In this document: one piece after another, positions 16,730-25,105 of the stretch
Position numbering within the stretch: position 1 is the first letter of the stretch
Layout of the letters: the number at the start of each line of letters is the position of its first letter
Assembly (NCBI RefSeq): GCF_028291745.1
Contig: NZ_JAQGNQ010000018.1
Coordinates: 1-32,463, forward strand
Direction: 5' to 3'
DNA from: Ramlibacter sp.
GTDB lineage: Bacteria; Pseudomonadota; Gammaproteobacteria; Burkholderiales; Burkholderiaceae_C
Length of the DNA: 32,463 nucleotides
Position numbers and translations under genes: made by a program
Notes under the pieces: model-generated
Database searches by the model: none
The model's input: only the letters and a program-made list of their open reading frames with translations
What the model was told of the DNA's origin: nothing

Positions 16730-17578
16730 ATGTCCGCTGCCTACATCCTCACCCTCTCCTGCCCGGACCGTCCGGGGATCGTCCATGCCGTCTCGGGCTT
16801 CCTGCTGGAACGCGGCGGCAACATCGAGGAGGCGGCGCAGTACAACGACCACGACACCGGCCTGTTCTTCATGCGCGTGCGCTTTGCCTGCGGGCAACTC
16901 ACGCAGGCCGACCTGCGCACGCAGCTTGCCTTCTTTGCCGAGGGCTTCCAGATGAACTGGAGGCTGCACGACTCCACGCAGCCGATGAAGACGGTGATCT
17001 TCGTCAGCAAGGAAGGCCACTGCCTGAACGACCTGCTGTTTCGCTGGAAGAGCGGCCTGCTGCCGCTCGACATCCGCGCGATCGTGTCGAATCACCGCGA
17101 GTTCTACCAGCTGGCCGCCAGCTACAACGTGCCCTTCCACCACATCGCCATCACGGGTGCGACCAAGGCGCAGGCCGAGGCGCGCCAGTACGAGGTGATC
17201 GAGGCCGAGGGCGCGGAGCTGGTGGTGCTGGCGCGCTACATGCAGATCCTCTCGGACGACCTGTGCCGGAAGTTGTCCGGCCGGGCGATCAACATCCACC
17301 ACAGCTTCCTTCCCAGCTTCAAGGGCGCCAAGCCGTATTACCAGGCGCACGACCGCGGCGTGAAGCTGATCGGCGCCACGGCGCACTACGTGACCGCCGA
17401 CCTCGACGAAGGCCCGATCATCGAGCAGGACGTGGCGCGCGTGGACCACAGCTACACGGTGGAAAGCCTCACCGCGCAAGGCCGCGACACCGAGAGCATG
17501 GTGCTGGCGCGCGCGGTGAAGTGGCACAGCGAACACCGCGTGCTGGTGAACGGGCACAAGACGGTGATTTTCCGCTAG
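16730..17578 (+). CDS. purU: Formyltetrahydrofolate deformylase
   Basis: A 282-residue cytoplasmic enzyme starting MSAAYILTLSCPDRPGIVHA. It hydrolyses 10-formyl-THF to THF and formate, balancing one-carbon pools and feeding PurT. Residues ~5-80 form an ACT domain (CPDRPGIVHAVSGFLLERGGNI), and from ~88 the formyltransferase fold follows with KTVIFVSKEGHCLNDLL, NIHHSFLPSFKGAKPY (the catalytic HxSxLP-type loop) and DEGPIIEQD near the end. Length matches the family. Two in-frame ATGs exist (16721 and 16730); I take the second because the family N-terminus is MSAAYILTL and GAGGGG lies close upstream, but the spacing is short and 16721 is possible. Confidence 0.94.
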   Translation: MSAAYILTLSCPDRPGIVHAVSGFLLERGGNIEEAAQYNDHDTGLFFMRVRFACGQLTQADLRTQLAFFAEGFQMNWRLHDSTQPMKTVIFVSKEGHCLNDLLFRWKSGLLPLDIRAIVSNHREFYQLAASYNVPFHHIAITGATKAQAEARQYEVIEAEGAELVVLARYMQILSDDLCRKLSGRAINIHHSFLPSFKGAKPYYQAHDRGVKLIGATAHYVTADLDEGPIIEQDVARVDHSYTVESLTAQGRDTESMVLARAVKWHSEHRVLVNGHKTVIFR

Positions 17579-17642
17579 CGCCCTCTTGAACCTCCGCGCC
17601 GCAATGGCGACAATCCCCGCGTCGCTCATCTCCGGCCCTGCC

Positions 17643-18740
17643 ATGACTGCCGCCCTGAAGATCGCACCCGCCGCAGCCAACGTTCCCCTCACCCCGGCGC
17701 AAAAGCGCTTCAACACGTTGCTGCGGCAGATCGGGCAGGCGCGCCAGACCCTCGCCGCCTGGCACGAGAACATCGGCGGCTATCGCCTGGCCCATGCCGG
17801 CGTGCTGCTGCCGCTCGAGGCTGAACTGCTCGCTGCGCACAGGCAGTGGGCGTTTGCGCTGGACCAGCTGCTCGGCCAGCCAGGCTGGACCAAGACGGAG
17901 CGCGCGACGCTGCGTGAACTGATCTGCCAGGCCGCCGGGGAACTGCTGGAGGCGCGCGGTGAGGACGCCGCGCTCAAGGCTCTGTTCGACCGGCATGCCG
18001 ATGTCGATTTCGACACCGAGCGGCGCGAGTCGGCCCTGCTCATGAAGGACGTGACGGAGGCCATCACCGGCCTGGACCTGGGCGACGATACCGGCATCGA
18101 AAGCGAAACCGACTTGTTCGCGCGCATGGAACAGGAGTTCCAACAGCGCGTTGCTCAAGAGGAGGCGGTCCGCAGCGCGCGCACCGCACGCCGCGGCAAG
18201 AGCGCCGCGCAGCAGCGGCGCGAAGCAGAGGCGCAGCAAGCCACGCAGTCGGTGCGCGAGATCTTCCGCAAGTTGGCCAGCGCCCTGCATCCCGACCGGG
18301 AAACCGATCCCGGCGAACGCGCTGCCAAGACTGCGTTGATGCAGCGCGTGAACCAGGCCTATGCCGCCAACGACCTCCTGGCATTGCTGGAACTGCAATT
18401 GCAGATCGAGCAGATCGATGTCGGCCACCTCGCCTCTGCCAGCGCTGAGCGGCTGAAGCACTACAACAAGGTGCTGGCGGAGCAGCTGGCCGAGATCCAG
18501 ACGGAGATCGCAGAAACCGAATTGAACTGGCGCGCAGAATTCGGCCTTGAGCCCCTGTGCGGAACGGATCCGCGCAAGCTCGGGCAGGTGCTCGAGCAGA
18601 CCAGCCGCCAATGGCGCGCCGAGCTCGCGCAAACGCAGCGGGACCTGCGCATGCTGACCGACGTCGCCGCGACCAGGCGCTGGCTCAAGCGCGAGCGCCA
18701 GATGCGGCGGGAAAGCGCATTCGACGCCTTCCCGTTTTGA
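17643..18740 (+). CDS. J-domain-like protein with flanking helical regions
   Basis: A 365-residue soluble protein starting MTAALKIAPAAANVPLTPAQ. A central J-like domain is visible around residues 200-255: TQSVREIFRKLASALHPDRETDPGERAAKTALMQRVNQAYAAND, with the HPD tripeptide at about 216-218 that stimulates DnaK ATPase in true J-proteins. The flanks are long charged helices likely to form coiled coils (EQEFQQRVAQEEAVRSART before, RLKHYNKVLAEQLAEIQTEI after); there is no Gly/Phe region or zinc finger, so it is a class-C-type J-protein. The client is unknown. It begins 64 bp after purU on the same strand. The start is uncertain: 17586 (MNLRAAM) and 17604 are in frame, none has a clear ribosome site. 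Confidence 0.82.
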   Translation: MTAALKIAPAAANVPLTPAQKRFNTLLRQIGQARQTLAAWHENIGGYRLAHAGVLLPLEAELLAAHRQWAFALDQLLGQPGWTKTERATLRELICQAAGELLEARGEDAALKALFDRHADVDFDTERRESALLMKDVTEAITGLDLGDDTGIESETDLFARMEQEFQQRVAQEEAVRSARTARRGKSAAQQRREAEAQQATQSVREIFRKLASALHPDRETDPGERAAKTALMQRVNQAYAANDLLALLELQLQIEQIDVGHLASASAERLKHYNKVLAEQLAEIQTEIAETELNWRAEFGLEPLCGTDPRKLGQVLEQTSRQWRAELAQTQRDLRMLTDVAATRRWLKRERQMRRESAFDAFPF

Positions 18741-18818
18741 CCGGCTTCGGTCGTCTCCACTCCGCGCCCGCCGCAAAATCTTTCATCCCGGGCGCCGCGG
18801 CCCCGTAAAGTGCAGGCC

Positions 18819-20312
18819 ATGAACGCCCCCGCCGATCCCGAAGCCCTGCAGCGTGCCGAGCGGCAGGCGCAGGTCGTCGCCGCCTTGAAGCCGCTGCTGC
18901 CGCAAGGCGCGCTGATCTGGCACGCCGAAGACACCACGCCGTACGAATGCGACGGCCTCACGGCCTATCGCCAGCGGCCGCTGGTGGTGGCCTTGCCCGA
19001 GTCCGAGCAGCAGGTGCAGGCAGTGCTGAAGGCCTGCCACGCACTGCGCGTGCCGGTGGTGGCGCGCGGTGCCGGCACGGGCCTCTCGGGCGGCGCGCTG
19101 CCGCATGCGCTGGGCGTGACGCTGTCGCTGGCCAAGTTCAATGCGATCCAGCAGATCGATCCGGTCGCGCGGACGGCCCTCGTGCAATGTGGCGTGCGCA
19201 ACCTGGCGATCAGCGAGGCGGCCGCCAGCTACGGCCTGTACTACGCGCCCGATCCATCGAGCCAGATCGCCTGCACCATCGGCGGCAACATCGCGGAGAA
19301 CTCCGGCGGGGTGCACTGCCTGAAGTACGGCCTGACCGTGCACAACGTGCTGAAGATCCGCGGCTACAACGCCGCGGGTGAGCCGGTGGAATTCGGCAGC
19401 GATGCGCTCGACGCGCCCGGCTATGACCTGCTGTCCATCGTGATCGGCAGCGAGGGCATGTTGGCCGTGGCGGTGGAGGTCACGGTGAAGCTGATCCCCA
19501 AGCCGCAGCTCGCGCGCTGCATCATGGCCAGCTTCGACGACATGCGCAAAGCGGGTGACGTGGTGGCGGCCGTGATCGCCGCCGGCATCATCCCGGCCGG
19601 CCTGGAGATGATGGACAAGCCGATGACCGCCGCGGTGGAAGACTTCGTGCATGCCGGCTACGACCTGACGGCCGAAGCGATCCTGCTGTGCGAGAGCGAC
19701 GGCACCAACGAGGAAGTCGAAGAGGAGATCGGCCGCATGAGCGCGGTGCTGCGCGAGGGCGGCGCCACTGCCATCGCGGTGAGCCGCGACGAGGCCGAGC
19801 GCCTGCGCTTCTGGAGCGGGCGCAAGAATGCCTTCCCCGCGTCCGGCCGCATCAGCCCCGACTACATGTGCATGGACTCCACCATCCCGCGCAAGCGGCT
19901 GGCGGACATCCTGCTGGCGATCCAGGAGATGGAGAAGAAGTACCAGCTGCGCTGCGCCAACGTGTTCCATGCCGGCGACGGCAACCTGCATCCGCTGATC
20001 CTGTTCGACGCCAACGACGCCGACCAGCTGCATCGCTGCGAGCTGTTCGGCGCCGACATCCTGGAGACCAGCGTCGCGATGGGCGGCACGGTCACCGGCG
20101 AGCACGGTGTCGGCATCGAGAAGCTCAATTCGATGTGCGTGCAATTCAGCCCGGAGGAGCTGGAGCAGATGCGCGGCGTCAAGCGCGCCTTCGATCCCGA
20201 GCAGTTGCTGAATCCGGGCAAGGTGGTGCCCACGCTGAACCGCTGCGCCGAATACGGAAAGATGCTGGTGCGCGGCGGCCGGATCGCGCACCCGGACCTG
20301 CCGCGGTTCTGA
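18819..20312 (+). CDS. glcD: FAD-binding oxidase, GlcD-type (glycolate/D-lactate oxidase subunit)
   Basis: A 497-residue flavoprotein starting MNAPADPEALQRAERQAQVV. It has the PCMH/VAO FAD fold (RPLVVALPESEQQVQAVLKA, RGAGTGLSGGALPH for the pyrophosphate, and IGSEGMLAVAVEVTVKLIP) and a GlcD-type C-terminal domain with VFHAGDGNLHPLI, GTVTGEHGVGIEK and FDPEQLLNPGKV. GlcD with GlcE and GlcF oxidises glycolate to glyoxylate at the membrane. Here glcE and glcF do not follow: a convergent adhesin gene ends 6 bp after the stop. It may partner with subunits elsewhere or act as a stand-alone D-2-hydroxyacid dehydrogenase. A GTG at 18810 is an alternative start; ATG 18819 is preferred. Confidence 0.88.
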   Translation: MNAPADPEALQRAERQAQVVAALKPLLPQGALIWHAEDTTPYECDGLTAYRQRPLVVALPESEQQVQAVLKACHALRVPVVARGAGTGLSGGALPHALGVTLSLAKFNAIQQIDPVARTALVQCGVRNLAISEAAASYGLYYAPDPSSQIACTIGGNIAENSGGVHCLKYGLTVHNVLKIRGYNAAGEPVEFGSDALDAPGYDLLSIVIGSEGMLAVAVEVTVKLIPKPQLARCIMASFDDMRKAGDVVAAVIAAGIIPAGLEMMDKPMTAAVEDFVHAGYDLTAEAILLCESDGTNEEVEEEIGRMSAVLREGGATAIAVSRDEAERLRFWSGRKNAFPASGRISPDYMCMDSTIPRKRLADILLAIQEMEKKYQLRCANVFHAGDGNLHPLILFDANDADQLHRCELFGADILETSVAMGGTVTGEHGVGIEKLNSMCVQFSPEELEQMRGVKRAFDPEQLLNPGKVVPTLNRCAEYGKMLVRGGRIAHPDLPRF

Positions 20313-20318
20313 GCTTGC

Positions 20319-23300
20319 TCAGGGCTTGCAGGCGGTGTCGGTGATGACGATCGCGTCCTTGCCGATGTCCTTCTTCTCGTCCTGCTGGCGGATCGCCTCC
20401 TGCACGAAGAGGTGGGCGAAGGTCACCACCTGGTTGTTGACCGGGTTGTTCACCGTGACGGGCACCGGGGCCGACGACGGGACGGGCACCGACACGGGCG
20501 GCGGCGAAATGCCGGCCGGCGCCACCAGCAGCGCGCCGTCGCGGTAGCTGATGGTGTAGTTCGACGGCAAGAACGCGGGGCCAGCCGCGGCGGCACTGGC
20601 CGTGATTGCATAGGAATCCGGCTTGGCGCTCGCGGACGCGCCGGCACTGGCGACGGTGACCGAGGGCACGCTCTCACCGGCGATCAATCCGCTGGTTGTG
20701 AACTCGCTTCCGTTGAAGCGCAGCGTATCGCCTTCGAGCTTGGTTGCGTCATTGGCGCTGATCGTCAGCGCCGCCGGCGTGATGGTCAAGGCGCCGCCGG
20801 TGAAGTGCACCGCATAGCCCGCGACACCGAGGCTGCCCTGCGTCAGCGCATAGGAGCCTACGTTCTTCGACAGCGCCGGGGCCGCGAGAATTCCCGTGGC
20901 AAGGTCTTGCAGGAAGACGTTGCCATAGAGGCTCGCATCGACGAGGCCGTCGACGAACACGTCCAGTCCACGGAAACCGAGCGTGCCGTCATACACCTTG
21001 CTGGCGGAGCCGACCGTGATGTTCGCCTCCGGCTGCAACGCGAAGACGTAGCGGTTGCCCGCCTCGGTGATGCTCGCCGGCGCAGCCGACGCGAAGCTGC
21101 GGTTCCACAGCGCCATGTTACCGGAGGGGAGAGCGCCCGGTGCGAGGTCGCCCGACTCGACGACGAACCGGAGGCCGTCCGGATTCGGCAGATAGATCAG
21201 CCAGCGACCGGATGGCGTGGCGATGCCGCCGCCCTGGCCGACCTGGAGCGTCTGGGCCGAGAGCACCAGGGCGTTGCCCGCCGCGGCGCTGCTGATGGTG
21301 CCGTCCAGGACCAAGGCGCCGGCGGTGATCTGCACGTTGCCCGTGCTTGCGATGTCGGTCAACGCAGCGATCGTGACGTTGTCGCCGCGGAGCGTGACAG
21401 GGCCGCTGGCGATCGCGGGGCCGCTGGTGCCCGGGACCTCCGTATTCGGGGCGGAGAGCCCCTGGCCGTCCAGCACGATGCGCTGGCCCGCCGTCACGAG
21501 GATCTCGCCCCCCGCGCCGGAAAGCGCGCTGCTCACACTGTCCCGGCTTGCCGTGTCGTCGCTGGCCAAGACACTCCCGCCGCGGGTATCGATCCGGTGC
21601 AGGGATACGCTTCCGGTGTCCGCCGTGACGCTGACCTTCCCGCCATTGCCGACCGTGGACGTTGTCGGGAGAGGCGCGGCCGTGTAGATCCTGGCGAGCA
21701 GGGTGACCTCTCCTTCACCTTCCGGGAAGAAGCTCGCGCCGACTGCGCGGATGGCATTGCCGGTGATGTCGCTCGCCGCATGCAGGGTGACATTGCCGCC
21801 GTCCTGGGCGCCGTAGCCGTAGCCGTAGCCGCTCGAATCCACCACGTTGAACGAGAGCGAGCCGCGCTGCGCATCGAGCGTGATGGAACCGTCGACCAAT
21901 GAGTCCGGATTGCCGGAACTGCCGGAAGTGCTGAAGGTGCCGCTGCCGGTGATGTTGTTGCCCGCCACGACGCTGATCGGCCCGCCGTAGGAATACACGC
22001 TGGACTGCGGACTGAAGTAGATATCGCTGCCGGCAGTGACCGTGACGCCCGTGGAGCCGTACAGCGAACTTCCGCTGCTGCCGTACCTGCCGACGTTCAC
22101 CGCGCCGGCCGTCGAGACGCTGAGCGCCCCGCTGTTGGCCTGCACATAGCCGTCGATGTTCACGTCGCGAGCGACATACCCTGCGGCACCGGACAGCGTC
22201 TCGAGGGCCACGGAGCCCGCCGTGATCGAGGCGCCACCGGCGACGCTCAGGCTGCCGTTGCCGGCGGTGAGGTGAACGAGCGAATCGGGGTGGGTTGCGT
22301 TGATGTTGCCGTTGACGTCGATGCCCTTGTCGGCTTGCAACGTGAGGTGCGAGGCAGTGCCCCAGGTGATCACGGCATTCGGGTCGATCGTGATCTGGCC
22401 GCCAGTGCCGTAGTTGCTGTATCTGTTTGCCGTCGAAGTCGTCACCAGCACATTCGCTTGCGTAAGTTCGTAGTTGATCTTGGCGTCGGAAAGAAGCGTC
22501 ACGGTCCCCGAGGTCAAAGGCCGGAACACGCCGGCGACAGCGTCGTCGATGTTCACCGCCGGATACACCGGCGGCAGCGTGCCCTCCGGCAAGGGTGTGT
22601 CGTGGAAGATCGTCACATCCTCCGAATCCAGCAGCAACGTCCCCATCGTCCCCAGCGGCGCCCGCAGGTCCACCCAGCCGGTGTACTCCAGCCCCTGCTT
22701 CCCCGACACCTCCGCAAATCCGCCGTTCCCGCCCTGCGCCCCGCCGCGGGCGGAGATCTGTCCGTACATGCGCGTGACCTCGTCCGACCACACGATCACG
22801 CGGCCGCCGTCGCCCTGCTGCGTGGCGTCCGCCTGGATCGTCGCGTCCGCATCCACATAGGTGCGTGCCGCATTGGGCACCGCTGCGTTCGCGCCCCGGT
22901 AGTCGCCGCCGACGCGCACCTGGCCGCCGCCACTCGCCCCGCTGGCATCCAGCAGCGCGCCGGCCAGCAGGCCCACGCGCTCGCCCAGCACGTCGATGCT
23001 GCCGCCCTTGCCGCCGGTGGCCCGCGCTTCGATGCGTCCGTCCACCAGGCTGTCGCCGCCGGTAGCCTGCAGCACGACCTTGCCGCCCGCGATGCTCACG
23101 GCCTGCGCCTGCACCAGGCCGCTGTGGCGCAAGGTGCCGGCGAAGATGCCGACCGCGTCGCCCCGCAGCGTGCCCAGGTTCACCGCCTGGTCGCCGGCCT
23201 GCACATCGAGATGAATGCCTTCCAGGCCGCGGCCGCTGATCTCCACCTTCTGGCCCGCGGCCAGGATGGTGGCGCCGTCGCTCTGGATCAGCGCCGTGCT

Positions 23301-23906
23301 GGCGGTCTGCACGTTCGGCGCGACCAGCACGATGTCGCCGCCTTGCGCGCGGATCGTGCCCCCCACCGTCAAGCCGGCGCTGTTGCCCTGATTGCTGAAG
23401 CGCATGCGCCCGGCGATGGCGTCGGCTTCGCTCATCTGCAGGGTCGACGCCGTGAAGCCCGCCGTGTCCACCACCGCGCCCGTGCCCACCGCAATGCCGG
23501 CCGGATTCACCAGCACCAGCCGGCCGTTGGACCGCAGCGTGCCGAAGATGGCGGAGGGATCCGGCCCGACGACCCGATTGATCGAGGTGCTGGCGGCCGA
23601 AGGTTGGTCGAACTGCGTGATGCTGCCGGCCGGCACCGAGAAGCTTTGCCAGTTGAGCGCCGAGTGATTCGTGCCCGGCGCGTTCTGCGTGGTCACGACC
23701 AGGTTGTTGCCGCTGCGCACGAGACTGGCCTGCCCGGCGATCACCTGTGCGCCCGTCGCTTGCGCGGCAGCGGTTCCGCACTGCCCCGCAAAGACAGCCG
23801 CCACGGCGAGCGCGGCGGCAGCGGGACGGAAGCCGGCATGCACCGGCGTGCGGACGGCGCGGCGCCGCGCGACCGTGCGCACGGGCCTGGAAGGGACGCT
23901 GGACAT
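20319..23906 (-). CDS. Filamentous haemagglutinin-like adhesin with TPS secretion domain and MBG/YDG C-terminal modules
   Basis: A 1195-residue protein from the ATG at 23904-23906, preceded by AGGAG with 7-nt spacing. It has an Arg-rich ~25-residue N-terminal extension, a hydrophobic signal (PAAAALAVAAVFAGQCGTAAAQ) and a TPS domain: VIAGQASLVRSGNNLVVT, ALNWQSFSVPAGSITQFDQ, then LVNPAGIAVG, the NPxG motif of TpsA proteins. A long Gly/Ser/Thr-rich beta-helical repeat region follows (residues ~200-880), including a short GYGYGYG insert. Near the C-terminus are MBG/YDG-like segments (ASKVYDGTLGFRGLDVF, ITPAALTISANDATKLEGDT), a Pro-rich linker and a short conserved-looking tail ending TACKP. The mature protein has one cysteine, two residues before the C-terminal residue. 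TpsA proteins leave the cell through a TpsB pore; no tpsB is in the window. The longer frame from 23975 is less likely. Role as adhesin is inferred. Confidence 0.88.
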   Translation of the reverse strand: MSSVPSRPVRTVARRRAVRTPVHAGFRPAAAALAVAAVFAGQCGTAAAQATGAQVIAGQASLVRSGNNLVVTTQNAPGTNHSALNWQSFSVPAGSITQFDQPSAASTSINRVVGPDPSAIFGTLRSNGRLVLVNPAGIAVGTGAVVDTAGFTASTLQMSEADAIAGRMRFSNQGNSAGLTVGGTIRAQGGDIVLVAPNVQTASTALIQSDGATILAAGQKVEISGRGLEGIHLDVQAGDQAVNLGTLRGDAVGIFAGTLRHSGLVQAQAVSIAGGKVVLQATGGDSLVDGRIEARATGGKGGSIDVLGERVGLLAGALLDASGASGGGQVRVGGDYRGANAAVPNAARTYVDADATIQADATQQGDGGRVIVWSDEVTRMYGQISARGGAQGGNGGFAEVSGKQGLEYTGWVDLRAPLGTMGTLLLDSEDVTIFHDTPLPEGTLPPVYPAVNIDDAVAGVFRPLTSGTVTLLSDAKINYELTQANVLVTTSTANRYSNYGTGGQITIDPNAVITWGTASHLTLQADKGIDVNGNINATHPDSLVHLTAGNGSLSVAGGASITAGSVALETLSGAAGYVARDVNIDGYVQANSGALSVSTAGAVNVGRYGSSGSSLYGSTGVTVTAGSDIYFSPQSSVYSYGGPISVVAGNNITGSGTFSTSGSSGNPDSLVDGSITLDAQRGSLSFNVVDSSGYGYGYGAQDGGNVTLHAASDITGNAIRAVGASFFPEGEGEVTLLARIYTAAPLPTTSTVGNGGKVSVTADTGSVSLHRIDTRGGSVLASDDTASRDSVSSALSGAGGEILVTAGQRIVLDGQGLSAPNTEVPGTSGPAIASGPVTLRGDNVTIAALTDIASTGNVQITAGALVLDGTISSAAAGNALVLSAQTLQVGQGGGIATPSGRWLIYLPNPDGLRFVVESGDLAPGALPSGNMALWNRSFASAAPASITEAGNRYVFALQPEANITVGSASKVYDGTLGFRGLDVFVDGLVDASLYGNVFLQDLATGILAAPALSKNVGSYALTQGSLGVAGYAVHFTGGALTITPAALTISANDATKLEGDTLRFNGSEFTTSGLIAGESVPSVTVASAGASASAKPDSYAITASAAAAGPAFLPSNYTISYRDGALLVAPAGISPPPVSVPVPSSAPVPVTVNNPVNNQVVTFAHLFVQEAIRQQDEKKDIGKDAIVITDTACKP

Positions 23907-24020
23907 TGTTTCGCTCCTGATGTCGCGCCGCTCGGGCCGTGGCCGTGTGCGCGATTTCGCCCGTCGGGTTTGCATCGCCTCCGCGCCTTGCGGTGGGTGC
24001 CCCGTTTGAACTGAGCCGTA

Positions 24021-24049
24021 AAGGTAGCATGCCGTAACAACTGTGGCAA
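24021..24049 (-). promoter_or_regulatory. Candidate sigma-70 promoter for the adhesin gene
   Basis: On the minus strand TTGCCA (24049-24044) is followed after 17 nt by TACCTT (24026-24021), giving a start about 24014 and a leader of ~110 nt before the adhesin ATG. Match to consensus is 5 of 6 and 3 of 6. The leader is free of obvious terminators. Confidence 0.4.
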
Positions 24050-24154
24050 TGTGCCAATCGGGAGAGTCACGCGTGCATTGCGAGGGCCGGGCGACGCAAG
24101 GCGCCGCACCCGGAACGCTGTCGCCCCCTTGCTAACATTCCGTGAAAAAGTGCC

Positions 24155-25105
24155 ATGCCCCTGTTCGTCAGCATCGCCTCGTATTGCGATCCCCTCTTGA
24201 CGGCCACCCTGCAGCGTGCCGTGGCCACGGCCGCGCAGCCGCGGCATCTGCACTTCGGGGTGGTCGACCAGTCCCCGGTCGGCAGCCCGCGGATCCCGGC
24301 GCCGGCGCCGGCGCCGGCGCGGCTGAGCCAGGTGCAACTGGACCTGCGCGACGCGCGCGGCCCCTGCTGGGCGCGGGCGATCGCGATGTCGCTCTACGAC
24401 GGGGAGGAGTGGTTCCTGCAGCTCGATGCGCACATGGACTTCGACCCGGGTTGGGACGAGCGCCTGATCGCGCAGGCGCAGGCCCTGGGCGCGCCGCGCC
24501 AGCGGCTGGTGATTTCCTCGTATCCCGATGCCTTGCGCGTGGTGGCCGGCCAGCTGGTGCGCCGGCCGACCACGCCCGGCGTGCTGGCGCAGGTGGTCAA
24601 GCCGGGATCACGCTTCGAGCCCGGCCACCCGGTGCTGGGCTTCGAGGCGCACGTGGTGGAGACGGACCGGGCACTGCCTGCCTTCCACGTCGGCGCCGGC
24701 TGCCTGTTCGCGCCGGGCTGGATCACGCAGGCGGTGCCGTACGACCCGTGGCTGTACTTCCACGGCGAGGAGCAGGCCCTGGCACTGCGCCTCTACACGC
24801 GAGGCTGGGAGCTGTTCCACATGCCGGGCCTGCCGATCCACCACCTGTACAACGATGCCGCCTCCGGTGCGCCGGCGCGCCCGCTGCATTGGAATGCGCA
24901 GCACGAGGCGCAGCGGGAGGTGCGCTGGTGGGCCCTGGAGCAGCGCGCGCGGGCGCGGCTGCAGGCGCTGGTCGAAGGGCAGGATCTCGGGGTCTACGGG
25001 CTGGGACAGGAACGCAGCGTGGCGCAGTTCGCGGCCTTCAGCGGGATCGATTACGCCGCGCGCACCCTGGCGCCCTCGGCCTTCGTGCCGCGCGCTGCGG
25101 CCTAG
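24155..25105 (+). CDS. GlcNAc-transferase-like glycosyltransferase (GT60 / Skp1 GlcNAc family)
   Basis: A 316-residue protein starting MPLFVSIASYCDPLLTATLQ. It matches the layout of the GlcNAc (PF11397-type) family: IFVSIASY.DP opening, RDARGPCWARAIAMSLYDGEEWFLQLDAHMDFDPGWDERLI with the DxH metal motif at about residues 90-92, an isolated ISSYPDAL, and a GAGCLFAPGWITQAVPYDPWLYFHGEEQALALRLYTRGWELFH substrate domain. Eukaryotic members add GlcNAc to hydroxyproline of Skp1 in the cytosol; bacterial homologues are not characterised as far as I know. No signal peptide or membrane segment, so it is probably cytoplasmic. An in-frame GCCGGC repeat (24297-24319) encodes PAPAPAPA. It is divergent from the adhesin gene, 248 bp between starts, and its stop overlaps the convergent UDG stop by 4 bp. 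Confidence 0.85.
   Translation: MPLFVSIASYCDPLLTATLQRAVATAAQPRHLHFGVVDQSPVGSPRIPAPAPAPARLSQVQLDLRDARGPCWARAIAMSLYDGEEWFLQLDAHMDFDPGWDERLIAQAQALGAPRQRLVISSYPDALRVVAGQLVRRPTTPGVLAQVVKPGSRFEPGHPVLGFEAHVVETDRALPAFHVGAGCLFAPGWITQAVPYDPWLYFHGEEQALALRLYTRGWELFHMPGLPIHHLYNDAASGAPARPLHWNAQHEAQREVRWWALEQRARARLQALVEGQDLGVYGLGQERSVAQFAAFSGIDYAARTLAPSAFVPRAAA

Noticed and set aside
24044..24060. Sigma-54-like TTGGCAC...TTGC before the adhesin gene
   Set aside because: The two boxes are only one base apart where five are expected, so the sigma-70 reading is preferred.
24297..24320. GCCGGC hexamer repeat as a phase-variation switch
   Set aside because: Repeat length is a multiple of three, so changes would not shift the frame of the glycosyltransferase; likely just a Pro/Ala linker.
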